From positions 475,889 through 539,888 of the forward strand of contig NZ_LQBK01000004.1 in the NCBI RefSeq assembly GCF_001483755.1: DNA of 64,000 nucleotides. The letters are read 5' to 3'. This document shows positions 11,638-19,953 of this stretch, piece by piece; position 1 is the stretch's first letter, and every line of letters starts with the position of its first letter. This stretch comes from Kocuria rosea subsp. polaris (GTDB lineage: Bacteria; Actinomycetota; Actinomycetes; Actinomycetales; Micrococcaceae). A program made the position numbers and the translations under genes. Below the pieces are notes generated by a model. The model was not told the DNA's origin. It made no database searches and saw only the letters and a program-made list of their open reading frames with translations.

Positions 11638-12429
11638 ATGCAGGCAGCGACTGATGTGACGGGGGAGCCGGGGCGGGGGCCGGCGCACGAGAAGGTGGCC
11701 GTGGTGACCGGGGCCGGTTCGGGGATCGGCCGGGTCGTGGCGCGCCACTTCCTGGCGGCCGGGTGGGTGGTCGTGCTCGCCGGCCGGCGGCGGGCCGCGC
11801 TGGTCGAGACGGCCGGAGGGGAGCGGGGCGCCCGGGTCGTGCCGGTGGACGTGGCCGACGCGCAGGGCGTGTCGGCGGCCTTCCAGGAGATCGAGCGGCT
11901 GACCGGGCGGATCGACGTGCTGTTCAACAACGCCGGCACCTTCGGGCCCCGCGGCGAGGTGGACGAGATCGATCCGGAGGAGTGGGGGCGCACGCTGGGG
12001 GTCAACCTCACCGGGACGTTCCTGTGCTCGGCGCAGGCCTTCCGGATCATGAAGCGGCAGAGCCCCCGGGGCGGGCGGATCATCAACAACGGCTCGATCT
12101 CCGCCCACGCGCCCCGGCCGCTGTCCGCCGCCTACACCGCGAGCAAGCACGCCGTCACCGGTCTCACCCGGTCCCTCGACCTGGACGGGCGCCCGTACGG
12201 CATCACCTGCGGACAGATCGACATCGGCAATGCGGCCACGGAGCTGCTGGCGGGGCTGGGCACGGATGACGGCGCGCTCCAGGCCGACGGCACGCTCCGC
12301 CCGGAACCGAGCTTCCCCGTCGAGGAGGTGGGGCGGGCGGTGCTGCTGATGGCCGAGCTCCCCGCGTCCGCCACGGTGAACTCGCTCGTGCTCACCGCCT
12401 CCGGGATGCCGTTCGCCGGGCGGGGCTGA
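11638..12429 (+). CDS. Short-chain dehydrogenase/reductase
   Basis: A classical SDR of 263 residues. The NAD(P)-binding TGAGSGIG, the NNAG strand motif, and catalytic Ser (GSISAH) with YTASK are all in place. The ATG at 11638 has GAGGAGG upstream; the frame opens earlier, but that part crosses the operator region. It diverges from the urate operon over site B. Substrate is unknown; reduction of a glyoxylate-derived semialdehyde is one possibility, not supported by any specific motif. A hairpin at 12477-12512 ends it. Confidence 0.85.
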   Translation: MQAATDVTGEPGRGPAHEKVAVVTGAGSGIGRVVARHFLAAGWVVVLAGRRRAALVETAGGERGARVVPVDVADAQGVSAAFQEIERLTGRIDVLFNNAGTFGPRGEVDEIDPEEWGRTLGVNLTGTFLCSAQAFRIMKRQSPRGGRIINNGSISAHAPRPLSAAYTASKHAVTGLTRSLDLDGRPYGITCGQIDIGNAATELLAGLGTDDGALQADGTLRPEPSFPVEEVGRAVLLMAELPASATVNSLVLTASGMPFAGRG

Positions 12430-12476
12430 CGGGCCGGAGCGGCGCCCGGGAACGCCGGCGGATCCGTCCCCCGGGA

Positions 12477-12512
12477 CGCCCGCCGCCTGGGCGACCGCCC
12501 TGGCGGCGGGCG
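12477..12512 (+). terminator. Terminator after the SDR gene
   Basis: An 11-bp perfect inverted repeat (12477-12487 / 12502-12512) lies 48 bp after the SDR stop and ahead of the next promoter at 12578. Confidence 0.65.
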
Positions 12513-12577
12513 ACCGCCGGCGGAGCCGGTCCTGCCGTCCTGCCCCAGCGGGCGCCCCCTGGTTCCGCCGACCGGTC

Positions 12578-12640
12578 TTGACGCCACGATGAGGGTCCAC
12601 TAAGTTTCATAATGTGGAACTAGAATTCCATTCTATGAAC
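12578..12640 (+). promoter_or_regulatory. Promoter of small protein 1 with paired operator (site C)
   Basis: -35 TTGACG (12578-12583), 17-bp spacer, -10 TAAGTT (12601-12606). Box 1 TTTCATAATGTGGAA covers 12605-12619 and box 2 TTCCATTCTATGAAC covers 12626-12640. Centres are 21 bp apart and the -10 is overlapped by two bases, exactly as at sites A, B and D. The operator ends 12 bp before the GTG start of the small gene. Confidence 0.78.
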
Positions 12641-12652
12641 CCAGGAGGACCC

Positions 12653-12838
12653 GTGAACCACACCGCGCCGTCGACCGCATCCGCGTTCTCCATCGACTGC
12701 ACCGCCATCGACTGCGACCCCGATCTCAGCCGTCCGCAGGGCCCGCACCGCAGCACCGCCCCGCTGTGGGTCCTCGCGGTGTCCTCCGCCTGCATCGGTG
12801 CAGTGGTGGGCCGCGTGCTGGCCCGGCACCACTCCTAG
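12653..12838 (+). CDS. Small single-pass membrane protein, DCDPDL family, copy 1
   Basis: A 61-residue protein I do not recognise. It starts at GTG with AGGAGG 5 bases upstream; an in-frame ATG further upstream lies inside the operator and is rejected. The N-terminal half is Ser/Thr/Ala-rich and holds IDCTAIDCDPDL. The C-terminal half is one hydrophobic helix (APLWVLAVSSACIGAVVGRV) with a basic end. A 60-residue paralogue lies at 15278-15460 on the other strand. The two share DCDPDL, APLWVLAVSSAC, a GA..GR segment and the same promoter architecture. Function is unknown; an accessory membrane subunit or regulatory miniprotein of urate/glyoxylate catabolism is inferred from co-regulation. Confidence 0.82.
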   Translation: MNHTAPSTASAFSIDCTAIDCDPDLSRPQGPHRSTAPLWVLAVSSACIGAVVGRVLARHHS

Positions 12839-12855
12839 CCCGGTCCTTCGGACGC

Positions 12856-12885
12856 CGGTGCGGACCGGAAGCCCGGTTCGCACCG
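12856..12885 (+). terminator. Hairpin between small protein 1 and pyruvate kinase
   Basis: A two-part stem, CGGTGCG and ACCGG pairing with CCGGT and CGCACCG, closes over an AAGC loop 17 bp after the small gene. It may terminate the small transcript and partly uncouple pyruvate kinase, which starts 154 bp further on. Confidence 0.6.
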
Positions 12886-13038
12886 ACGTCCCTGCGCCCG
12901 AGGGGAGTCCGTCCGGCTGCCTCGTCGGCGCCGATGATTCCGGCTCACCGGCAGGGCACGCCCGGATCCCTGCCTCAGGGGTGAGGGGACCGATCGGCCG
13001 GAACCCCTCTCCCTCCCGCCCCGATGACAGGAAGTCCG

Positions 13039-14502
13039 ATGAGACGAGCAAAGATCGTCGCCACCATCGGCCCGGCCGTTGCCGGCCGCTCCCGGACCCG
13101 GGCGCTGCTCGCGGCCGGGGTCGACGTGGCACGCCTGAACATGAGTCACGGCGATCACCAGGTCCACGACACCACCTACCTCGACATCCGCGCTGCCGCC
13201 GCTGAACTGGGCCGCGACGTGGGCGTCATGGCGGATCTGCAGGGACCGAAGATCCGGCTGGGCCGCTTCCTCGACGGACCCCATGAGCTGGCCGTCGGCG
13301 ACCGGTTCACGATCACCGTCCGGGACGTGCAGGGCACCCGCGAGATCTGCTCCACCACCTTCGCCGGCCTGCCCCGGGACGTCCGCGTCGGAGACGCCCT
13401 GCTGATCGACGACGGCAAGGTCGCCCTGCGGGCCACCGAGGTCACCGACCACGAGGTCATCACCGAGGTGACCGTGCCCGGGGCGGTGTCGGACAACAAG
13501 GGCATCAACCTGCCGGGCGTCCCGGTCGATGTTCCTGCGCTGTCCTGCAAGGACGAGGAGGACCTGCGCTGGGCGCTGGGCCGCGGTGTGGACTTCATCG
13601 CCCTCTCCTTCGTGCGGAACGCCTCCGACATCGGCCGTGTGCACGAGATCATGGAGGAGGAGGGCCGACGGGTCCCGGTGATCGCGAAGATCGAGAAGCC
13701 GCAGGCCGTGGAGGCTCTCGGGGAGATCGTCAAGGCTTTCGACGCCCTCATGGTGGCCCGCGGTGACCTCGGGGTGGAGATGCCCCTGGAGGACGTCCCG
13801 GTGGTCCAGAAGCAGGCCGTCGAGCTGGCCCGACGCTGGGCCAAGCCGGTGATCGTGGCCACCCAGGTCCTCGAGTCCATGATCGACAGCCCCCGGCCCA
13901 CCCGCGCGGAGGCCTCCGACTGCGCCAACGCGGTGCTCGACGGCGCGGACGCGGTCATGCTCTCCGGGGAGACCAGTGTGGGCGCCCACCCGGTGACCGC
14001 CGTGCAGACGATGGCCCGCATCATCGCCTCCACCGAAGCCCACGGGCTCGAGCGCATCCCGCCTCTGGGCAGCGCACGACGGACCCGCGGTGGGGCCATC
14101 ACCATGGGGGCGGTGGAGATCGCCGACCAGCTCCAGGCACACTCCATCTGCACCTTCACCCAGACCGGCGACTCCGCCCGCCGGCTCTCCCGGCTGCGCC
14201 CCGTCCTTCCGCTCTACGCGTTCACCCCCACGGAGGACGTGCGCAACCAGCTCACCCTCGCCTGGGGCATCCACCCCCTGCTGACCCCGGTCCCGGCACA
14301 CACCGACGAGATGACCGCGCACATCGATTCCGCGCTCATGGACAGGGAGCTGGCCGCGCCGGACGACCTCGTGGTCATGGTGGCCGGTGTCCCGCCCGGG
14401 GTCCCCGGGTCCACGAACCTCATCAAGCTCCACCGGATCGGCGAGCAGGCCGGTCCCGACCGGGCGTCCACCCGGACTCCAGACCCTCCCCGGGGGGCCT
14501 GA
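13039..14502 (+). CDS. pyk: Pyruvate kinase
   Basis: Converts phosphoenolpyruvate and ADP to pyruvate and ATP. 487 residues from the ATG at 13039, which has AGGAAG upstream and gives the usual MRRAKIVATIGPA start; an ATG at 13024 is less likely. LNMSHG, MADLQGPKIRLGRF, the signature KIEKPQAVEAL, MVARGDLGVEMP and MLSGETSVGAHPV are all intact. It follows small protein 1 by 200 bp. Whether the site C promoter reads into it depends on the hairpin at 12856-12885. Confidence 0.96.
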   Translation: MRRAKIVATIGPAVAGRSRTRALLAAGVDVARLNMSHGDHQVHDTTYLDIRAAAAELGRDVGVMADLQGPKIRLGRFLDGPHELAVGDRFTITVRDVQGTREICSTTFAGLPRDVRVGDALLIDDGKVALRATEVTDHEVITEVTVPGAVSDNKGINLPGVPVDVPALSCKDEEDLRWALGRGVDFIALSFVRNASDIGRVHEIMEEEGRRVPVIAKIEKPQAVEALGEIVKAFDALMVARGDLGVEMPLEDVPVVQKQAVELARRWAKPVIVATQVLESMIDSPRPTRAEASDCANAVLDGADAVMLSGETSVGAHPVTAVQTMARIIASTEAHGLERIPPLGSARRTRGGAITMGAVEIADQLQAHSICTFTQTGDSARRLSRLRPVLPLYAFTPTEDVRNQLTLAWGIHPLLTPVPAHTDEMTAHIDSALMDRELAAPDDLVVMVAGVPPGVPGSTNLIKLHRIGEQAGPDRASTRTPDPPRGA

Positions 14503-14682
14503 AGTCGCCGTGCCCGGACGCACGGTGCCCGCAGGGCTCCTCGTGCCGCTCGCCCGGGGCCCCGCCCACCCGCACCGCACGGACGGCCTGGTCCGTGGTC
14601 ACGGCCGGGGAGCGTCGACGAGGCCGTCCCGACGAGGCCGACAGGCGCCGACGGACCTGGCGACGGACTCGCCGGTCGGCAC

Positions 14683-14717
14683 GAAGGGCTCCTCCGCGCA
14701 CTGCGGAGGAGCCCTTC
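14683..14717. terminator. Bidirectional terminator between pyk and bcp
   Basis: A perfect 15-bp inverted repeat (14683-14697 / 14703-14717) with a GCACT loop lies in the 233-bp gap between convergent genes. The upstream part of the gap (14503-14682) shows no gene. Confidence 0.85.
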
Positions 14718-14735
14718 GGGTCTGCCGGACGTGCG

Positions 14736-15203
14736 TCAGCCGGCCAGCCGGCGCCGGAGGTCGGCCACGTGCCCCTCGGCCTGGACGTTGTACTCCGCGG
14801 AGCTCACGGTGCCGTCCTGCTCGATCACGAAGGTCGAGCGGAGCGGGCCGACCACGGTCTGCCCGTTGACGGTCTTCTCACCCCAGGCGTCCCACGCCCG
14901 GGCGGTCGACGAGTCCGGGTCGGAGAGCAGCCGGTAGGGGAGGTGGTGCTCCTCGGCGAAGCGCCGCAGGGTCTCCTGGTCGTCCCCCGAGACGCCGAGC
15001 ACGGTGACCCCGAGGGACTCGAGGGACGCGAGATTGTCCCGGAAGTCGCACGCCTCGGACGTGCAGCCAGGGGTGAAGGCCTTCGGGTAGAAGTAGACGA
15101 TCACCCGGCGGTCGCGCAGGTCGGAGAGTCGCACCTGTCGGCCCTCGTGATCGGTGAGCGTGAAGTCGGGGGCCTGCCGGCCGGTCTGGATCTGCGGTGT
15201 CAT
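14736..15203 (-). CDS. bcp: Thioredoxin-dependent peroxiredoxin, BCP/PrxQ type
   Basis: Reduces H2O2 and organic peroxides. 155 residues with the peroxidatic and resolving cysteines in FTPGCTSEACDFRD (C-x4-C, the PrxQ pattern). PDFTLTDHEGRQV and STFVIEQDGTV are family blocks. AGGAG precedes the ATG at 15203. It lies 74 bp behind small protein 2 on the same strand with no clear hairpin between, so both probably come from the site D promoter. That places peroxide removal in the same regulon as H2O2-forming uricase. Confidence 0.93.
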   Translation of the reverse strand: MTPQIQTGRQAPDFTLTDHEGRQVRLSDLRDRRVIVYFYPKAFTPGCTSEACDFRDNLASLESLGVTVLGVSGDDQETLRRFAEEHHLPYRLLSDPDSSTARAWDAWGEKTVNGQTVVGPLRSTFVIEQDGTVSSAEYNVQAEGHVADLRRRLAG

Positions 15204-15277
15204 GGGTGCTCCTGAGCGCGGTGGTCGGGGCGGGGCGGGACGTGTTGCCGCGGGTGCCGGGGGTGAGCGGGGCGGTG

Positions 15278-15460
15278 CTACGGGCGCCGGGTCGAGAGGC
15301 GACCCATCGCGGCCCCGACACAGGCCGAGGACACCGCGAGCACCCACAGCGGGGCGGAGCGGGTGTCGGCGTGCGTGGGCAGGGCGAGGTCCGGATCGCA
15401 GTCGGTGCCGGTGTAGCTGAAGAAGGACGCGTGGGCGGCGGAGGCCGGGCTGGCGTTCAT
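15278..15460 (-). CDS. Small single-pass membrane protein, DCDPDL family, copy 2
   Basis: A 60-residue paralogue of the protein at 12653. It begins MNASPASAAHAS after AAGGAG. DCDPDL sits near residue 20, followed by LPTHADTRS and the membrane helix APLWVLAVSSACVGAAMGRL with a basic tail STRRP. Both copies keep one Cys in DCDPDL and one in the helix. Identity is highest across those two segments, and the N-terminal stretch differs, which suggests an old duplication rather than a recent one. It heads the bcp operon under site D. Function unknown. Confidence 0.82.
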   Translation of the reverse strand: MNASPASAAHASFFSYTGTDCDPDLALPTHADTRSAPLWVLAVSSACVGAAMGRLSTRRP

Positions 15461-15474
15461 GGGAACTCCTTCGG

Positions 15475-15537
15475 GTTCGTAATGCGGAATCCTAATTCCG
15501 TAATACGAAATATACCGACGACCGAGCCGGACGTCAA
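15475..15537 (-). promoter_or_regulatory. Promoter of small protein 2-bcp with paired operator (site D)
   Basis: Minus-strand -35 TTGACG (15532-15537), 17-bp spacer, -10 TATATT (15509-15514). Boxes read on the plus strand are TTCCGTAATACGAAA at 15496-15510 and GTTCGTAATGCGGAA at 15475-15489, with centres 21 bp apart. Together they form a near-perfect 36-bp dyad (TTCGTA..CGGAAT and ATTCCG..TACGAA). The best-preserved of the four sites. Confidence 0.8.
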
Positions 15538-15594
15538 GAGGTCCTGGGATGGCTGCGACCCGGGTCGAGGACGCACGGCGGAAGGGGGCGGTGC

Positions 15595-16425
15595 TCAGGC
15601 CCGGAAGGTCAGCTCGGTGCAGAGGTCGTCGCCGAGCACGAAGCGGCGCACCGGGGCGCGCAGGGCCCCGGACAGGTGGTCCGCGCCGCGGAACCGGATG
15701 CCCGGCACGCCGTCCCCGATCAGCAGGGGTGCGGTGGTGAGGTAGAGCCGGTCCAGCGTCCCGGCCGCGAGGAACCTCGAGACGGTGCGTCCGCCGCCCT
15801 CGACCAGCACCCGGTGCAGGCCTCGCCCGGCCAGGGCCTCGAGCACGGCCCGGGGTGCCAGCCCGTGCTCGTCCGCGGGCACGGGCAGCACCGCGACGTG
15901 CGGGCTCGGGGGCGCGGGCACGTCCGCGTGCTCCCCGACGACCCACACGGTGGGCGCGGCGCCGTCCGTGAGCACCGCCGCGGTCAGCGGGGCCCGCGCC
16001 GAGGGGTCCAGGACCACCCGGGTGGGGTGGGGGCCGGGCACGGCGCGGACGGTCAGCCGGCAGTCGTCGGCGACGACCGTGCCGACCCCCACGACCACGG
16101 CGTCCACGAGCGCGCGCAGCCGGTGCAGGTGCTCCCGGTCCTGGGGGCCGGTCACGAACTCGGCGTGCCCGGTGCGGGAGGCGATGAACCCGTCCAGGCT
16201 CTGTCCCAGCTGGGCGAGCACGAGGGGCCCGCGGTGCGCCACGAGCGGCCCGTAGCGCTCGACGAGCTCCGCCCCCGGGGGCGGCACGGGACGGGCCCGG
16301 CCGGCCAGCAGGGCCTCCCAGGCGGCATCGGAGGCGGTGTCGCCGCCCGCGGGCGGAGCGGGGGCGGCATCGTCCGCGGGCGGTGGAGAACCGCCGGGGG
16401 CACGGGGCGCGGTGCTGTCGGTCAC
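15595..16425 (-). CDS. RibD C-terminal-domain reductase (stand-alone)
   Basis: A dihydrofolate-reductase-like NADPH reductase of 276 residues, related to the reductase half of riboflavin enzyme RibD. QLGQSLDGFIA, VDAVVVGVGTVVADD, VLDPSARAPL, VLVEGGGRTVSRFL and LTTAPLLIGDG follow the family order. An Ala/Pro-rich N-terminal tail of about 55 residues precedes the domain. No deaminase domain is present and no rib genes are near, so riboflavin synthesis is not certain. The start is GTG at 16425, 4 bp behind the next gene, which suggests an operon. Confidence 0.8.
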   Translation of the reverse strand: MTDSTAPRAPGGSPPPADDAAPAPPAGGDTASDAAWEALLAGRARPVPPPGAELVERYGPLVAHRGPLVLAQLGQSLDGFIASRTGHAEFVTGPQDREHLHRLRALVDAVVVGVGTVVADDCRLTVRAVPGPHPTRVVLDPSARAPLTAAVLTDGAAPTVWVVGEHADVPAPPSPHVAVLPVPADEHGLAPRAVLEALAGRGLHRVLVEGGGRTVSRFLAAGTLDRLYLTTAPLLIGDGVPGIRFRGADHLSGALRAPVRRFVLGDDLCTELTFRA

Positions 16426-16429
16426 GGCG

Positions 16430-16966
16430 TCAGCTCCGGGCGAGGAACCGGTCCCGTGCCGTCTCCTCGGCGATGGCCCGCAGACGGTCGTACTGGTCGG
16501 CGGCGTCGGCCTCGAGCTTCGTCAGCTCCCCGGCGTCCAGGCGCGGCTCGGCGGGGGCGAGCTGCAGGAGGGTGACCCACATGCTGCGCTTGGCGACCAC
16601 GAGGGACTGCAGCATCTCGAGCTCCCCGTGCGCGGCGATGCCGGCCCGCTCCCGGATCCGGCTCAGCGGATTGAGCCGGGAGGCGATGCCGGTGACGGTC
16701 CCGAGCCCCTTGGCCAGCCCGCGCCGGCCGGAGCCCAGGCGGTCGAGCATCGCCTCGAGGTGGCCGATGTCGTTCTTGATCTCGCCGACGAACGCGGTGA
16801 ACCGCTCCTCGTACGGCGTGCCGGCCCACGTGGTGGCCGCCTCGTCGAAGAGCCGCACCCCCGAAAGGGCGCCCATGTAGTGCCCGAGCATGTAGGCCTC
16901 GAGCTTGTCGGACCGGACCTCGGCACCCGCGGCGCCGTCCGGGCCGGTGTGCGGCTGCTCGCTCAT
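16430..16966 (-). CDS. Hypothetical helical protein
   Basis: A 178-residue protein rich in predicted helix with no signal peptide or membrane segment. The first half (SDKLEAYMLGHYMGALSGVR) and the acidic stretch FVGEIKNDIGHLEAMLDRLG resemble a ferritin-like or hemerythrin-like bundle, but I see no complete metal-ligand set. AGGAGA precedes the ATG. It sits 4 bp ahead of the RibD-like gene. I do not recognise the family. Confidence 0.65.
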   Translation of the reverse strand: MSEQPHTGPDGAAGAEVRSDKLEAYMLGHYMGALSGVRLFDEAATTWAGTPYEERFTAFVGEIKNDIGHLEAMLDRLGSGRRGLAKGLGTVTGIASRLNPLSRIRERAGIAAHGELEMLQSLVVAKRSMWVTLLQLAPAEPRLDAGELTKLEADAADQYDRLRAIAEETARDRFLARS

Positions 16967-17196
16967 CTGCTTCTCCTCGTTCGTGGGGCGGCTCGTGGGA
17001 CCGCGCGTGGGCGGGCGCTGCCGGGGCGCCCGCCCGGGGCGTGCCGGTGGTCGTCCCGGGGATCTCCTCGGCCTCCCAGCCTACTGACTTCGTCCTCCGC
17101 GCGGCAGGAGACAAGCGGCGGGAGACAGGCGGCGGCAGACGTGCGGCAGGAGGGGCCCCGGGCGCGAACCATAAGGGACATGACTATCATGGGCGC

Positions 17197-17460
17197 ATGA
17201 CTGAGAACGCGAACGGAGCCCCCGACCCCGACGAGCAGGAGACCCTCGGCGCCTCCAGCCCCGAGCCGGGCAGCGGGCTCGACCGCGACCCGGACGAGTG
17301 GGCCACCGGCGAGGAGCCGATGACCAGCGCGCAGCGCAGCTACCTCGACACCCTGGCCCGCGAGGCCGGGGAGGAGCTGCCGGCGGACCTGACCAAGGCC
17401 GAGGCGTCCAAGCACATCGACCGTCTGCAGGGCGAGAGCGGCCGGGTCCAGGACCAGTAG
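17197..17460 (+). CDS. DUF3072-family small protein
   Basis: An 87-residue acidic protein. The C-terminal half carries MTSAQRSYLDTLAREAGEEL followed by LTKAEASKHIDRLQ, the pattern of the DUF3072 domain. The N-terminal 40 residues are disordered and rich in Glu, Pro and Gly. The domain looks like a small SAP-like helical fold; function is unknown. It diverges from 16966 across about 230 bp in which no other gene is seen. The ribosome site is weak. Confidence 0.75.
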   Translation: MTENANGAPDPDEQETLGASSPEPGSGLDRDPDEWATGEEPMTSAQRSYLDTLAREAGEELPADLTKAEASKHIDRLQGESGRVQDQ

Positions 17461-17487
17461 GTCCTGCACCGGCGGAGGGGGAGCACC

Positions 17488-18519
17488 GTGAAGATCGTCG
17501 TCCTGGGAGCCACGGGCAACGTGGGCACCGCAGTGCTCCGGCGGCTGCACGCCGCGCCGGAGGTCACGCAGATCGTCGGGGTCTCCCGCGAGGGGCCCGA
17601 GCGGGACGGTGAGCCCTACGACGGCGTGGAGTGGCACACCGTCGACGTCGCCGCGAAGGAGTCCACCGCGGCGCTGGCGGAGATCCTGGCCGGCGCGGAC
17701 GCCGTGATCCACCTCGTGTGGCTCATCCGCCCGAACCGGGACCTCGCCCTGATGCACGCGACGAACGTGGACGGCCTCGTCCACGTGCTCGACGCCGTGG
17801 TGCTCGCCGGCGTGCCCCAGGTCGTCTACCCCTCCTCGCTCGGGGCCTACAGCCCCGGGCCCAAGGACCGGACCGTGGACGAGTCCTGGCCCGTCGGAGG
17901 GGTCGAGACCTCGCACTACAACGTGCAGAAGGCGGAGACGGAGGCGGTGCTCAACCGGTTCGAGGAGTCCCACCCCGACGTGGTGGTGACCAGGCTGCGG
18001 CCCGGCTTCCTGTTCCAGGCCGGCGCCGCCCCCGAGATCGGGGACTACTTCCTCGGTGCCCTCGTGCCCAAGCGGCTGATCGCCCGGCTGCGCCTGCCCG
18101 TGCTGCCGTTCCCCGAGCAGTTCCGCTTCCAGACGCTGCACACCGACGACGTCGCGGACGCGTTCTGGCGGGTCATCCAGCACCGGGCCGGCGGGGCGTT
18201 CAACATCGCGGCCGAGCCGGTGCTCGGCGCCGACGGCGTGGCGCAGGTGCTCGGCGCCAAGCGGATCCTGCCGGTGCCGCCGGCCCTGGTCAGGGCCCTC
18301 GTGGCGATCACCTACCGGCTGCGGCTGCAGCCCACCGACCCGGGCTGGATCGACCTCGCCGGGGCCGTGCCCATCATGGACACCACGCGGATCCGCGAGG
18401 TCACGGGCTGGTCGGAGACCGTCAGCTCGCTCGAGGCGCTCCGCCAGATCGTGGACCACCTCGACGGCCGCGAGGGTCTCGGCAACCGGGAGCACCGGCC
18501 CAGCTCACCCCTGGTGTAG
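17488..18519 (+). CDS. NAD-dependent epimerase/dehydratase
   Basis: An extended SDR of 343 residues. The N-terminal GATGNVGTAVLRRL is the dinucleotide-binding loop. The catalytic YNVQK is near residue 145 and YPSSLGAYS holds the usual Ser. GGAGGGGGAG lies ahead of the GTG start, 27 bp behind the DUF3072 gene. The substrate cannot be told; a nucleotide sugar is typical of the family, but the C-terminal half is not distinctive. It converges on the MFS gene with a 45-bp gap. Confidence 0.82.
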   Translation: MKIVVLGATGNVGTAVLRRLHAAPEVTQIVGVSREGPERDGEPYDGVEWHTVDVAAKESTAALAEILAGADAVIHLVWLIRPNRDLALMHATNVDGLVHVLDAVVLAGVPQVVYPSSLGAYSPGPKDRTVDESWPVGGVETSHYNVQKAETEAVLNRFEESHPDVVVTRLRPGFLFQAGAAPEIGDYFLGALVPKRLIARLRLPVLPFPEQFRFQTLHTDDVADAFWRVIQHRAGGAFNIAAEPVLGADGVAQVLGAKRILPVPPALVRALVAITYRLRLQPTDPGWIDLAGAVPIMDTTRIREVTGWSETVSSLEALRQIVDHLDGREGLGNREHRPSSPLV

Positions 18520-18564
18520 CCGTTCCGGCGCCCCGGGCGGCCGCGTCCCCGGGGGTCCTCCGGG

Positions 18565-19884
18565 TCAGCGGCGCCGGAGCAGGGCCAGCACCGCGCTGAC
18601 CAGGACCATGGCGCAGGCCGCGCCGACCGCGGCGGCGAACGCGCCGCGGTGGCCGGCGGTCTCGGCCAGGAGACCGGCCAGCGCCGCGCCCACGGCGGAC
18701 CCGAGGACCACGCCGCTCGCGAGCATCGTCATGACCGTGCCCAGCCGCTCCGGGCGGGCGACGTCCCCGCCGATGGTGTAGATCGTGACCATGGCGGGCC
18801 CCAGGGGCAGTCCCGCGAGCAGCAGCACCACGAGCATCGTCCCGATGCCGCTCGGCAGGAGGAACAGCAGGCTCAGGGCGGCCATGGCGGCGGAGCTGAC
18901 CACCCAGCGGGCGGCGGGCCGGAAGCGCTCCGGCCACCACGCGACGGACAGCGCGGCGGCCGCCGAGCTGATGCCGAGCACGGCGTAGAGCAGCCCGGTG
19001 GCGCTCTGCACGCCGAGCTCGCCGCCGAAGGCGTTGAGGCCGTTCTGCACGGCGCCGAAGAACGCGCCCATGGCCACCATGCCCAGCACGGGGAGCAGCA
19101 CGAGGAGCCGCTCACGGCCGGGAACGGGACGGGCAGCCGCCAGCCGGCGGTCCTCGCGGGAGAGGGCCGGGACCGCCAGGCGCGTGGGGTGCACGGCGAA
19201 GGACGTGACCATCGTGAGCGTCAGGACCGCCGCGAGGACGAAGGGGGACCAGGGGGCGACCAGGGAGGCGAGCAGGCCCACCAGGGCCGGGCCGAGCACG
19301 AAGGTCAGCTCGTCGGCGGTGGACTCGTAGGACAGCGCGGTGTCCAGCTCCCGCCGGTTCCCGCCGACCAGCCCGCGCCACCGCACCCGGGCCAGCGGAC
19401 CCACCTGGGGGCACGTGGCGCCCACGAGCAGGAACGCGCCCACGAGCAGCGGCACGGGCGGTGCGGCCGGCCCCGCGGGGGCGTGGGCGGTGACCAGCAG
19501 CAGCCCGATGGCCACGGCGTGGGCGAGGGCGGAGACCAGCAGGACGATCCGCTGGCCCAGCCGGTCGGCGAGGTGGCCCATCAGGGGCCCGCCCAGTGCC
19601 GAGCCGATGCCCACGGCGCCGGAGGCCAGGCCCCCGACGACGTAGGAGCCGCTGACGGCGGTGGCGAGCGTGAGCGCCCCGACGGTGAGCATCGCCAGGG
19701 GCAGGCGGGCCACGAAGGCGACCGGCAGGAAGTCGCGTCCCGCGAGGTGCACGAGCCGCGCGTACCGGCCGCCGGACGAGGGCGTCGTCCGGCGGCCGGT
19801 GGAGTGCTGCGCGGCCGCGGGCCGCTCCGCGGCGGGGATCCGGGCGGCGCGCTCAGCGGGGGCAGAGGTGGTCGGGGGGTTCAC
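18565..19884 (-). CDS. MFS transporter
   Basis: A 439-residue protein with about 12 predicted membrane segments and a central basic loop. GGPLMGHLADRLGQRIVL is the loop 2-3 motif of the major facilitator superfamily (G-x-L-aD-R-x-G-R-R type). The start is GTG with GAGGAGC upstream. It stands alone. Drug or metabolite export is possible, but no substrate motif is visible. Confidence 0.83.
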   Translation of the reverse strand: MNPPTTSAPAERAARIPAAERPAAAQHSTGRRTTPSSGGRYARLVHLAGRDFLPVAFVARLPLAMLTVGALTLATAVSGSYVVGGLASGAVGIGSALGGPLMGHLADRLGQRIVLLVSALAHAVAIGLLLVTAHAPAGPAAPPVPLLVGAFLLVGATCPQVGPLARVRWRGLVGGNRRELDTALSYESTADELTFVLGPALVGLLASLVAPWSPFVLAAVLTLTMVTSFAVHPTRLAVPALSREDRRLAAARPVPGRERLLVLLPVLGMVAMGAFFGAVQNGLNAFGGELGVQSATGLLYAVLGISSAAAALSVAWWPERFRPAARWVVSSAAMAALSLLFLLPSGIGTMLVVLLLAGLPLGPAMVTIYTIGGDVARPERLGTVMTMLASGVVLGSAVGAALAGLLAETAGHRGAFAAAVGAACAMVLVSAVLALLRRR

Positions 19885-19953
19885 AGGGCTCCTCGGAGGA
19901 AGTGCGCACCGTCCCCCCTCCCGGTGCGCCCGACCCGGACAACAGGGGCCAGT

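Noticed and set aside
12620-12655. ATG starts upstream of the GTG at 12653 for small protein 1.
   Set aside because: They lie inside the operator and have no ribosome site; AGGAGG points to the GTG.
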